Origin: Dinochytrium kinnereticum
Taxonomy: Eukaryota; Chytridiomycota; Chytridiomycetes; Chytridiales; Chytridiaceae
Length of the DNA stretch: 16,814 nt
Direction of reading: 5' to 3'
Assembly (NCBI GenBank): GCA_027604005.1
Contig: JADGJT010000435.1
Location: 1-16,814, forward strand
Shown here: one piece after another, positions 8,001 through 16,814 of the stretch
Layout of the letters: each line of letters begins with the position of its first letter
Numbering within the stretch: the first letter of the stretch is position 1
Translations under genes and position numbers: made by a program
Notes under the pieces: generated by a model
Database searches by the model: none
What the model was told of the DNA's origin: nothing
The model's input: only the letters and a program-made list of their open reading frames with translations

Positions 8001-10897
8001 GCAGTCGACGCCCCAACGGCTAAGCACCTCCTCTATAACGCGATTATTAGTCTCCTTTATAGGCAAGACCGAACTGTCCTTCTCGTTACCCACGCGACTC
8101 ATCTTGTTCTCCCATTTGCTGACCAAATCGTTGTGATGAGGAACGGCGAGGTTGCTGCTGCCGGAGATGTGAAGAGAGTTTTGGAGGAGGCTGATGATGA
8201 CGTTGTGACTATCATGGGCGGCAAAGGCGTGCTTGATAATGAGGTTGAGGAGGTTGAGGTAGCTCAGGAAGTAGACAGTGTGAGATATTTCTCAAATGGT
8301 CGAACCATCAATGACGCTAAAAGGCTCGTGGAAGACGAATCCATTGAAACGGGATCTGTGAAACTCTCTCTCTACCTCACCTACTTCCAATCTGCTGGCG
8401 GTTGGGTATTCTTTCTTGGACTCATATTGGCCATGGGGCTGGAACGTGTCGGATCCGTCGCAGCTAATTTCTGGGTTAGAGAATGGACTCGAGACCGTAA
8501 TGGTCATGATGAGGTTGTTGGGAACATGGTTGGAAATCTTACAGCTCTCAGTACTGGAAGGTCTGGTGAGTGGACTGTAGCTGGATTAGCGTATCTTAAC
8601 GGCGCGAATGGGACGACAGTCATTGCGGTAGAAGAGGAGAAGAGTTCTCTGTACTATTCTGGGATCTATGCGTTGATTTCTATGAGTTGGGTTGTTTGCT
8701 TTGTGATCAGTAAGTTTCTTTAAATAATTTGAAGCCCCCATGCGAAGACTAATTACTCTTCATCGCCATAGCTATTCTTGTTAGCAGCTTTGGGTCTTAC
8801 AGGGCGTCAAAGACCTTTCATGATAACCTAATGCAGAAGATTCTTAATGCTCCCATGCGGTTTTTTGAGACTACCCCCATTGTATGTTATTCATATCTAT
8901 CGATTATCTTTCTTTATTCGTAGCATCTAATTTCTAGTTTAAAGGGCCGAATTCTTAACCGCGCCTCAAAAGACATTGGAATCATTGACCAAGATATCAT
9001 GTTCCAGGTACAAGAAGCTCTAGGCGTGTTCCTTGATGTAAGTATCTTGCAAAGCCTCTTAGCACTTCAATATCTAATTGTTTATTGCATAGGCTATCTC
9101 TACTTTTTCTGTCATCGCCGCTATAACCCCAATGTTTATTCTCGTTATTATCCCTGTTGGATGTGTTCACTGGATTATTTCACAAAGGTATATCACGGCT
9201 TCACGGGGATTGAAGAGACTTGAGTCTGTGACAAGGAGTCCTATTTACTCTCTGTTTAGCGAGTCCCTCAAGTAGGTCTACATGTTTTTTTTCTACTATC
9301 TTTCCCATGATTTCCAGATTTACTAATTGTCCTATAGTGGTGTAAGCACGATTCGAGCCTACACAGCCGAGCAACGTTTTGCTACCGAAAACCTTAATCG
9401 CATCGAAACCAATCACCGAGCCTTTTTTTACCTCTGGACCTCGCATAGATGGCTCTCCACCCGCGTTAGCGCGCTCTCTGCTGTCATTGTCTTTTTGGCT
9501 GGGTTTTGTATTGTTGTTGGGAGGAACGTGCTTGACCCGGGACTCGTGGGAATCAGCTTGATTTGGGCGTTAGAGTGTAGCCAAACTTTGACTTGGCTGA
9601 TTAGGGAGCATGCTAAGCTGGAAATGGTATTTTCGTTGTTACTACCCTCTCTTTTTGAATATCTGCAGTATTCTATTTCTTCCTTATTGCTCTCCGTGCC
9701 TATTGGCTGATATCTATGCTTCTCGCCTACTTGATACTTTGCTCATATTGCTTTTCTTGTTTACATAGGACATGAACGCCGTCGAGCGCACGAACGAGTA
9801 TCTGAACATCGAGCAGGAGCTGCCCGCTATTATCCCGGATAGACGCCCCGCCCCGTCATGGCCGTCACACGGTGCTCTTAAGGTCGAGCATCTTGAGATG
9901 AAGTACTCCAACGACGGTCCAACAGTCCTTACCGACGTGACCTTTGAAATCAAAGGTGGTGAAAAGCTCGGTGTGGTTGGCCGTACCGGCGCAGGCAAAT
10001 CCTCTCTATCCCTCTGCCTTTTCCGAATCGTTGAGCCCTCCGCTGGAACCATCACCGTGGACGGTATCAACGTCGCTGATATCGGTCTTCACGACCTTCG
10101 ATCTCGACTTACGATTATCCCTCAGGATCCTGTTTTATTTGAAGGAACTGTTAGAAGTAATTTGGACCCGTTTGAGGAGCACGCGGATGAGGCTGTTTGG
10201 GAGTGCCTCGAGAAGGTGCGTTTTATGGATACCGTTCAAAGTGCTGCTGAGACGGGGGTAGCGCAGGAGAATGTTTTAATTGAGGAAGGAAGTGCCGCGC
10301 ATGCGGACGTTGTAGAAGATTTTAAGGGCAAGCTAGTGGGAGAGAGACTGTCGCTGAAGTCAGCTGTTGCGGAGGGTGGAGGCAACTTTTCACAGGGGCA
10401 GAGACAGCTTTTATGCCTGGCTAGGGCTATGCTTAAGTCGTCGAAGATAATGGTGCTCGATGAAGGTAATTCCTTTTCCTCTTTTCTGTTGCTGATTATA
10501 AAGTGATTGAATGCTAATTGTTTACCTAGCGACGGCATCTGTCGACAATGAGACGGATAGCAAGATCCAGCAAGCCATTCGAAGCAAGGAGTTTGCCTCA
10601 ACGACGGTTATCTCGATTGCTCACCGTCTACGCACTATTGCCGATTAGTAAGTCCTTAACCCCTTGCTAGGAGCTTCTCTCTATTTGAGTTCTTTAAGGC
10701 GTTATATCTTACCGTGTACACTTCCCTCTTCCAATAGTGATAAGATTCTCGTTCTCGACTATGGCCGCGTAACGCAGTTTGGGGCTCCTGTTGATCTCCT
10801 TCAGACTGATGGTCATTTCCGCGACATGTGCAAGGAGTCTGGCGAATTTGATGAGCTTTTGGATATGGCCAAGGCTCATACTGCAAGGTTCATGTGA
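5082..10897 (+). CDS. ABCC-family (MRP/Ycf1-type) full-length ABC transporter, copy 1, 13 exons
   Basis: Exons: 5082-5408, 5477-5934, 6065-6187, 6277-6823, 6933-7824, 7906-8709, 8772-8881, 8945-9037, 9093-9271, 9338-9626, 9769-10465, 10530-10647, 10738-10897. Together 4797 nt, 1598 residues, in frame throughout. An N-terminal TMD0 (several hydrophobic segments before HRF near 190) is followed by TMD1, NBD1, TMD2 and NBD2. NBD1 has Walker [10 protein letters not shown] (693-701), LSGGQ (786-790), Walker B ILLDD (807-811) and H845. NBD2 has GRTGAGK (1345-1351), FSQGQ (1481-1485), LDE (D1505, E1506) and H1538. The catalytic Glu is Asp811 in NBD1, as usual in ABCC. The family pumps glutathione conjugates and other organic anions or drugs using ATP. 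The start at 5082 is chosen over an in-frame ATG at 5052 because it aligns with the paralog. Two acidic-dileucine motifs (E39-I44, E637-L642) suggest vacuolar targeting. The exact substrate cannot be read from sequence. Confidence 0.93.
7311..8180 (+). other. Nucleotide-binding domain 1 of ABCC copy 1
   Basis: It runs from the aromatic A-loop region (FSW, residues 612-614) to just past the H-loop. Between W614 and Walker A (693) there are about 79 residues, roughly 50 more than is usual for ABCC NBD1. The extra part is Ser/Thr/Pro-rich, probably disordered, and contains DETTPLL (D636-L642). Intron 5 splits the codon just before INLSGGQ. The second Asp of Walker B (D811) replaces the catalytic Glu, so this site is expected to bind but poorly hydrolyse ATP. 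Confidence 0.85.
9771..10590 (+). repeat. Near-identical segment shared with 15994-16814 (copy 1 side)
   Basis: From the CATGAAC at the start of exon 11 onward, this segment matches the paralog: about 11 substitutions in ~694 nt of exon 11, about 85% identity in intron 11 (one indel), and identity over the 61 nt of exon 12 visible in both. Immediately upstream, intron 10 and exon 10 are clearly divergent. Confidence 0.9.
9877..10833 (+). other. Nucleotide-binding domain 2 of ABCC copy 1
   Basis: It starts at [10 protein letters not shown] and includes Walker A, the Q-loop (IPQDP), signature FSQGQRQ, Walker B with catalytic Glu (LDEATASVD across intron 11) and the H-loop (IAHR). All hydrolysis residues are present. 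Between FMDTV and [11 protein letters not shown] there is an extra charged/Ala-rich segment of about 35 residues not usual in ABCC NBD2. Copy 2 shares it, with three of the four amino-acid differences of the exon located there. Confidence 0.88.
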
Positions 10898-11376
10898 GAG
10901 AATACAGCTGAGGCAGTTGGGCTCAGTATAGTAATTGAAACCTCTTGCAGGTAATGTTGTGGGGGATAGACAGGATAGGGGTTTAAAACTTCCACAAAGA
11001 GATTGGGGTAACTTCGATGATATGCAAGAGGGCGACAGACAACCATCACCTTCTGACTGTTACTTTATGAGAAGATGCATTTTTTATTAGATTTAAATAA
11101 ATATCTAGCATAGAAATGTATTATAGCAATATGTGATGAATATCACGGTGAAAGCGACGCGCTCACCACTTTCCGTTTCAAAGCAGGGCAGAGATAAAGA
11201 CAGGCATTTCCACGGTTTTACTCTCACTTTTTTTTTTTTGATGTTTGACAGAAACTTGTCCTCGACTTGTCTTTTATGACAACAACATGCAAATAAAGAC
11301 CAGATAATCTTGGAGTTCAAGTTGAACATTCACACCACATCCGCGGCAACTTGGATCTGCCAGACCCTCCAGCAGC
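10898..11376. other. Intergenic region between the two ABCC copies
   Basis: 479 nt with no gene. It contains the probable 3' end signal of copy 1 (AATAAA at 11096-11101), a 12-T run at 11228-11239, and the upstream region of copy 2. A second AATAAA at 11292-11297 lies only about 80 nt before the copy 2 ATG and is more likely part of its leader. An in-frame TGA at 11323-11325 rules out a longer N-terminus for copy 2 in this frame. Confidence 0.6.
11096..11101 (+). terminator. AATAAA polyadenylation signal of ABCC copy 1
   Basis: A canonical hexamer in an A/T-rich stretch about 200 nt after the stop at 10897. It is the only AATAAA between this stop and the upstream region of copy 2, apart from the one at 11292. 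Confidence 0.5.
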
Positions 11377-14300
11377 ATGCTGCCCATCGTCGCAAGCGCC
11401 TGCCTTTCGCTGGCATCCAGCTGTTTCATTATTGGTGGATCAATCTTTCATCAACTTTTCAAGCCATCACGCCCCTCTCTGAGAAGAGCATCGTCAGCGG
11501 GAGAAACCAGTCCCCTGATCCAATCGAGACTGAATGATGCAAGAGACGCTGGTGGAGGGGCAGATACCACTCGCAGTCATCGGCAAGCCATTTGGGCGCT
11601 TTCCACGCTCCGGATTGTTACGGCAATTTGGTTGGCTGGTTTTGGATGGTGCACCACAGGTCGATGCAAAAGTAATGTCATTGGGAACGTTGTTGCCGTT
11701 GCTGAGATAATTGCTTGGGTGAGGTTATTTTAACTTTTTGTTGAGTTGACTTCTGAACGTTTTATTTAACCACATTTTATAGATGGCATCCTTGACTTTA
11801 CTCAGAATTCTTGCCATCAGTCACCCAGAGTCCACTCCATCCTCCTTCAGAGTATCCCCCACCCTCAACTTACTCAATTTATTTTACGCCCTCTCTCTCC
11901 TTACCATCATCTTGGAGACCGTTCAAATCGGCTCAACTACAATCTCTTGGCCTCACGGCCTTTCCTTTTTCGTTACCCTCTCCATCCTCCTCGTCAATCT
12001 CCACCGCTTTGCAGTTGTGGATGATGAGGTCGAGAAAATTCGTGATGTATGGTACCGCGATCAAGGGCTACCACCTCCTTGCAGAGCCGGTGAAGGAAAC
12101 CCACTGAGCAGAATTTACTTTTCATGGATGAATACTTTAATGAGATTGGGAGAGGCAAGGGCATTAGCAGTTGATGATTTGCCCGAGATGATTGAAGAAG
12201 ATCGGGCAGAGACCGTTGTAAGGAGATTTCAGGAATGCAAGTAAGTTTTGGGTTCAACCTTTCACCTATTTGTATACAATCATGTGGTAATTTCTATGGC
12301 TAATGATGTGATACACTTGGAAACAAGAGCGAAGCATAAGAAATTGACTCGCAGTCTCTTGGCTATGGAGTTGCCAGCCATCTTGCTTCAAATTTCATTA
12401 GGATCGCTCTCTTCTATTCTGTCTCTTGCCGGGCCAGCGTTGCTCTATACGTAAGCACTTTCATTCAGGTTTATGCTTATCCACGCTTGGTATTCCCTAA
12501 CTCTGATCATGACAGGCTCATTGACTTTATCAAAAACCCAGAGGCCCCTCTGTCCGACGCCTTCCTCTACATCACGCTTCTCGGCCTAAGCAGCCTTATC
12601 CAGCCTCTCCTAGAAGCACACACGTTGCAAGTCGGCGCTCGTGCCGGTATTAGATTTAGGACAGCCTTAAATAACGAAATCTACCTCAAGAGCCTCCGAC
12701 GTCCAGCAACAGCTCCAGCAGCTTCCTCTGAATCCGATTTAGGCGAGGATGAAAGCGACGAAAAGACCTCTTTCGCTACTATGGGCAAGGTTGTCACGCT
12801 TATGACCTCTGATACGGGGAAATTATTGACTGGCATAATCACTGTGTCGGATGTGTTTGTTTATCCGATTCAAATTCTTTTATCGATATTCGGATTATTC
12901 TATGTGGTTGGGTGGCCTTCGCTCGTTGGGCTTGCAGTTTTGCTGTTACTGTTACCAATCTTGTATTTATTGACAGGCTGGGAGGAGAAAGTTTATGATA
13001 ATTTAATGGAGGCGAAGGATAAGAGGACAAATGCTATTAATGAGATGCTTCAGGGAATCAGGGTTGTAAAGGTTTGTTATTGCGGTCACCATTATTCCAA
13101 AAACTAAAACCTCTTCTGCCGCTAGTACTTTGCTTGGGAACCTCGCTTCCTTGAAAAGATTTCCACAGTGCGGTCAAATGAGCTCCGCATTCTCGTTTGG
13201 TTTTATTTCCAAGTCATCGTCAACAACTTTATCCTTCTTATTGCACCTGTTCTCGTTGCTTTCTTTACACTTTTCACTATCACCGAGCTTGCGCATCAAC
13301 CCCTTGACGCGAAGAAAGCATTCACCTGTCTCACCCTCTTTAACAGCATTCGAACTCCACTCATTCGTCTTCCGAATTCTATCCTTGAGGTGTTTCAGAT
13401 TAGGGTATCCTTAAGAAGAATTGAGAATTTTTTTAATGAGAAGGAGTTGGAGAGATTTGAGGGAAGTAACGACGTGATTGGACTTAGTGAGGAAGTAAAG
13501 TTTGAGAAGGGCTGCTTTACCTGGGGCGAGGCCGACGTAGACGTTGTTCAACGTACCATTAGTGCGGTTGCCTCAGAGGTTGATGATGAAACCACGCCGC
13601 TCTTAAACAGCTCAACGACAAGCACTCGACCCCTCACGCCTCTTCCTACGAACATAGCAACCTCGTCTATCGCCAATTCAGTTACCCGAGTCGACATCTT
13701 CACCCTCCGTAACCTCACTATCTCCTTCCCAACTGGTAGTCTCACAGCCATCTGCGGAGCAACAGGCTCCGGTAAGTCATCACTTCTCCAAGCTCTCCTT
13801 GGTGAGATGCACAGACTATCAGGATCCGCGTCTTTGCCTCTTTGTGATCGAAAAATCGCGTACGTTGCTCAAACATCTTGGTTAATGAATGCGACGATCA
13901 GAGAGAATATCTTATTTGGAGAGCCTTATTGCCCTGAGCGGTATGCAAAAGTTGTCAGAGCTTGTGCACTTGTGAAGGACCTTCAAAATTTGGAATGTGG
14001 AGATTTGACTGAAATTGGGGAAAAAGGTTTGTGTCGGCTTAATTCTTGCTTTACTCCGCTTTGAAGAATCTTTTTATGTTTACTATGTTCTGTAAGGCAT
14101 CAATCTCAGCGGCGGTCAAAAGCAACGTATTTCTCTTGCTCGAGCTATCTATTCCCCTGCAACCCACATCCTCCTTGACGACCCTCTCTCGGCCGTCGAC
14201 GCACCTACGGCAAAATACCTTCTTAACAACGCGATTCTTCGTCTTCTTTCTAAACAACAGCGAACAGTTCTTCTCGTTACCCACGCAACTCAACTTGTCC

Positions 14301-16814
14301 TCCCAGTTGCAGACTATGTTATTGTGATGAAGAATGGAGAGGTTGCGTTTGCTGGCGATCCCAATACTGCTTTGGAGAAGGCCGATGAGGGCATTATTAA
14401 GGTTACGGGAGATAAAGGCGTGATTCTAGAGGAGTTAAACGATGTTGTTTTAGAGGACGAAGAGCAAGTGCAGGGGTTGATAGATTTTTCAAATGGAAGA
14501 ACTGTTGATGATGCTAAGAAGCTTGTTGAGGACGAAGCTATTGAGACTGGATCCGTAAAGCTGACTGTTTACCTCTCTTACTTGAAGTCTTCTGGTGGCT
14601 GGATTTTTGTTCTTGTTCTTACATTACTATTGTCGTTGGAACGGGTTGGCGCTATCGCAGCAGATTTTTGGGTCCGAGAATGGACCAAGGAGATTGATGT
14701 TTCTGAAGAGGCTTTGAGGAGCATGGTTGAGAATATGACTGCTTTTACTGTAGGGATGTCGTATAAACCTGGCGGATGGGGTGCGGCTGCCTTAATGTTT
14801 TCTGGTACCGGAAACGATGCTGTGCTTGCTAAGATAGATAAAGAGAAGAGTCCCATTTATTATTCTGGGATTTATGCTTTGTTATCCACGAGCTGGGTCG
14901 TCTGTTTTATTATAAGTAAGTTTCTTGATTTGAGATTGATATAGACTTCCTATTCTACGCCATTCTAACAGTCTCTCACCGATAGCAATTATCGTGTGTT
15001 GTTTTGGGTCCTACAGAGCGTCAAAGATTTTCCATGATAGTCTGATGCAGAAGATTCTTAATGCCCCTATGCGATTTTTCGAGACTACTCCAATTGTGAG
15101 CATACATGATTATTGAGTATTTCCTTGGTTGATGTTACAAAGAGATTCTAATCGTTCTGTTTCCAATCTAAAGGGCCGTATCCTTAACCGCGCCTCAAAA
15201 GATATTGGTATCATTGACCAAGAGATTATGTTTTCCTTCCAATATGCGTATGGTGTACTGATAGATGTGAGTCCGGGTTTTTACTCCGGGTTTTTACTTC
15301 AATTTCCCTGATTTTTAACACGTCATTGTTTTTTCATTTCTTTAGGCTATCACTATCTTTTCCGTCATCACTACTATTACACCCCTTTTCATAGTTATTA
15401 TCCTTCCCGTAGGATGTGTACACTGGGCTATTTCACAAAAGTACCTTAAGGCTTCAAGGGGATTGAAGAGACTGGAGTCAGTGACAAGGAGTCCCATCTA
15501 CTCGATGTTCAGTGAGACGTTAAAGTGAGTCTACACACACTTTTTGTCATCTCATATCTATTCATTTATTAATAAATCCTATAGCGGCGTTAGCACTATT
15601 CGAGCTTACTCCGCCGAGCAACGTTTTTCATTAGAGAATCTTCGTCGAGTCGAGGTGAATAACAAAGCCTATTTCTACCTGTGGACATCGAATAGGTGGC
15701 TTCAGGTCCGCGTCGGATTGGTCTCAGCCGTGGTGGTATTTTTCGCTGGGGTATGCATCGTGTTCGGCCGAAGCGTGCTTGACCCTGGCTTGGTCGGGAT
15801 CAGCCTGATCTGGGCGCTTCAATGCAGCAATACTTTAATTTGGCTGATTCGGGAGCATGCTTCATTGGAGATGGTACATCATTCCAGTCTTTATCTAGCT
15901 CTCCAATCTATATCTTCTTACCCAGTCATTACGGTCTTTAAATTGTTATTCATTCCAACCATTCTTCCTTTTTGTTTCTTCTGTTATACAGAGCATGAAC
16001 GCCGTCGAGCGCACGAACGAGTATCTGAATATCGAGCAGGAGCTGCCCGCTATTATCCCGGATAGACGCCCCGCCCCGTCATGGCCGTCACACGGTGCTC
16101 TTAAGGTCGAGCATCTTGAGATGAAGTACTCCAACGACGGTCCAACAGTCCTTACCGATGTAACCTTTGAAATCAAAGGTGGTGAAAAGCTCGGTGTGGT
16201 TGGCCGTACCGGCGCAGGCAAATCCTCTCTATCCCTCTGCCTTTTCCGAATCGTTGAGCCCTCCGCTGGAACCATCACCGTGGACGGTATCAACGTCGCT
16301 GATATCGGTCTTCACGACCTTCGATCTCGACTTACGATTATCCCTCAGGATCCTGTTTTATTTGAAGGAACTGTTAGAAGTAATTTGGATCCGTTTGAGG
16401 AGCACGCGGATGAGGCTGTTTGGGAGTGCCTCGAGAAGGTGCGTTTTATGGATACCGTTCAAAGTGCTGCTGAGACGGGGGTAGCGCAGGAGAATGTTTT
16501 AGTTGAGGAAGGAAGTGCCGCGCATGCGGACGTTGCAGAAGATTTTAAGGGCAAGGTCGTGGGAGAGAGACTGTCGCTAAAGTCAGCTGTTGCGGAGGGT
16601 GGAGGCAACTTTTCACAGGGGCAGAGACAGCTTTTATGCCTGGCTAGGGCTATACTTAAGTCGTCAAAGATAATGGTGCTCGATGAAGGTGATTATCTTT
16701 CTTCTTTTTCTGTTGTTGATTATGGAGTGATTGAATACTAATTGTTTACCTAGCGACGGCATCTGTCGACAATGAGACGGATAGCAAGATCCAGCAAGCC
16801 ATTCGAAGCAAGGA
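11377..16814 (+). CDS. ABCC-family (MRP/Ycf1-type) ABC transporter, copy 2, partial at window end
   Basis: Exons: 11377-11718, 11783-12240, 12328-12450, 12516-13071, 13126-14026, 14097-14915, 14986-15095, 15174-15266, 15346-15524, 15585-15873, 15992-16688, 16754->16814. Exon lengths 2, 3 and 7-11 equal those of copy 1 exactly. The architecture is the same: TMD0, TMD1, NBD1, TMD2, NBD2. NBD1 has GATGSGK (704-710), LSGGQ (797-801), LLDD (D821, D822) and H856. NBD2 has GRTGAGK (1361-1367), FSQGQ (1497-1501) and D1521-E1522. The H-loop and C-terminus lie beyond the window. Acidic-dileucine motifs are at E43-I48 and E648-L653. An in-frame stop upstream makes 11377 the start. It is a tandem duplicate of copy 1 with substantial divergence until exon 11. 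Intron 3's upstream neighbour (intron 2) has a weak polypyrimidine tract, so exon 3's start relies on alignment. It is likely an organic-anion or conjugate pump like copy 1, but substrate divergence is possible. Confidence 0.92.
13516..14360 (+). other. Nucleotide-binding domain 1 of ABCC copy 2
   Basis: It runs from FTW (residues 624-626) to just past the H-loop. It has the same long Ser/Thr/Pro-rich insertion before Walker A as copy 1 (78 residues from W626 to G704), again holding DETTPLL. Walker B ends in Asp-Asp, so this half is also predicted to be the degenerate ATP site. Confidence 0.85.
15272..15297 (+). repeat. Two tandem 13-bp units inside intron 8 of ABCC copy 2
   Basis: TCCGGGTTTTTAC occurs twice in direct succession (15272-15284 and 15285-15297) just after the intron donor. 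The units are identical, so the duplication is recent. Copy 1 lacks it. Confidence 0.9.
15994..16814 (+). repeat. Near-identical segment shared with 9771-10590 (copy 2 side)
   Basis: The counterpart of the copy 1 segment, running to the window edge, so its 3' end is unknown. It covers NBD2 from its first codons through part of exon 12. Amino-acid differences from copy 1 in exon 11 after the junction are only four: I to V, V to A, L to V and M to I. Confidence 0.9.
16100..16814 (+). other. Nucleotide-binding domain 2 of ABCC copy 2 (partial)
   Basis: Walker A, Q-loop, signature and Walker B with catalytic Glu are all present, as in copy 1. The window ends in exon 12 before the H-loop. It carries the same ~35-residue extra segment ahead of the signature. 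Confidence 0.88.

Larger units (their letters stand above)
5409..10737 (+). other. Intron set of ABCC copy 1 (12 introns)
   Basis: GT-AG introns at 5409-5476, 5935-6064, 6188-6276, 6824-6932, 7825-7905, 8710-8771, 8882-8944, 9038-9092, 9272-9337, 9627-9768, 10466-10529 and 10648-10737 (55-142 nt). Donors are mostly GTAAGT/GTGAGT/GTATGT-like. Each was placed by splice consensus plus alignment to copy 2, and all preserve frame. Intron 5 (81 nt) is a multiple of three with no stop codon, so it stays open if retained. Intron 2 begins with a 12-T run. Confidence 0.85.
11719..16753 (+). other. Intron set of ABCC copy 2 (11 visible introns)
   Basis: GT-AG introns at 11719-11782, 12241-12327, 12451-12515, 13072-13125, 14027-14096, 14916-14985, 15096-15173, 15267-15345, 15525-15584, 15874-15991 and 16689-16753 (54-118 nt). 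All fall at the same codon position and phase as in copy 1. Apart from intron 11, their sequences show no obvious similarity to the copy 1 introns by eye. Unlike copy 1, intron 5 (70 nt) shifts frame and contains a stop if retained. Confidence 0.85.

Noticed and set aside
7047..8723. Reading 7047-8723 as one uninterrupted exon of the transporter
   Set aside because: It would include the 81-nt intron at 7825-7905, whose 27 residues interrupt the conserved [11 protein letters not shown] join. Copy 2 has a frameshifting intron at the same point, and canonical splice sites are present.
9714..10070. Minus-strand frames conserved between 9714-10070 and 15946-16293
   Set aside because: Their identity follows from the near-identical sense exon 11 rather than from antisense coding; the ends diverge exactly where the DNA similarity ends.

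Overview
The window looks like nuclear DNA of an early-diverging fungus, most likely a chytrid. Two genes carry many short GT-AG introns (54-142 nt), genes are dense, some cleavage/polyadenylation signals are AATAAA-type, the standard code is used, and the long genes are fungal-type ABCC transporters. The phylum is inferred from gene content and intron style; no marker gene in the window fixes it.

Left part (1-5081). The 3' end of an unidentified, possibly leucine-rich-repeat gene (1-480, +) is followed by a secreted three-domain Kazal protease inhibitor (967-1617, -). Then come three small, intronless, low-complexity genes on the + strand (2053-2367, 3451-3885, 4369-4716). At least the first and third share an N-terminal signature (MID-x-x-YS), and all three end in Ala-Phe or Ala-Phe-Cys. 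Between the first and second lies a decayed piece of a subtilisin-family (S8) protease, frameshifted at its catalytic Asp motif.

Right part (5082-16814). Two tandem paralogous full-length ABCC (MRP/Ycf1-type) transporters sit head to tail, about 480 bp apart. The first is complete: 13 exons, 1598 residues. The second runs off the window in exon 12. Every one of the 11 introns visible in copy 2 sits at the same position and phase as in copy 1. Both predict an extra N-terminal membrane domain (TMD0), TMD1-NBD1, TMD2-NBD2, a degenerate NBD1 Walker B (Asp-Asp) and an intact NBD2. Both carry two acidic-dileucine motifs that suggest delivery to the vacuole or lysosome-like membrane.

Most of the two transporters has diverged substantially, but from the first codons of exon 11 (NBD2) to the window end they are nearly identical: 11 substitutions in about 694 nt of exon 11 by hand count, and the 61 visible nt of exon 12 identical. 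The boundary is abrupt and lies at the intron 10/exon 11 junction. This is the strongest anomaly here and suggests gene conversion confined to the C-terminal ATPase domain. The small-gene cluster is the best candidate for an undescribed family.
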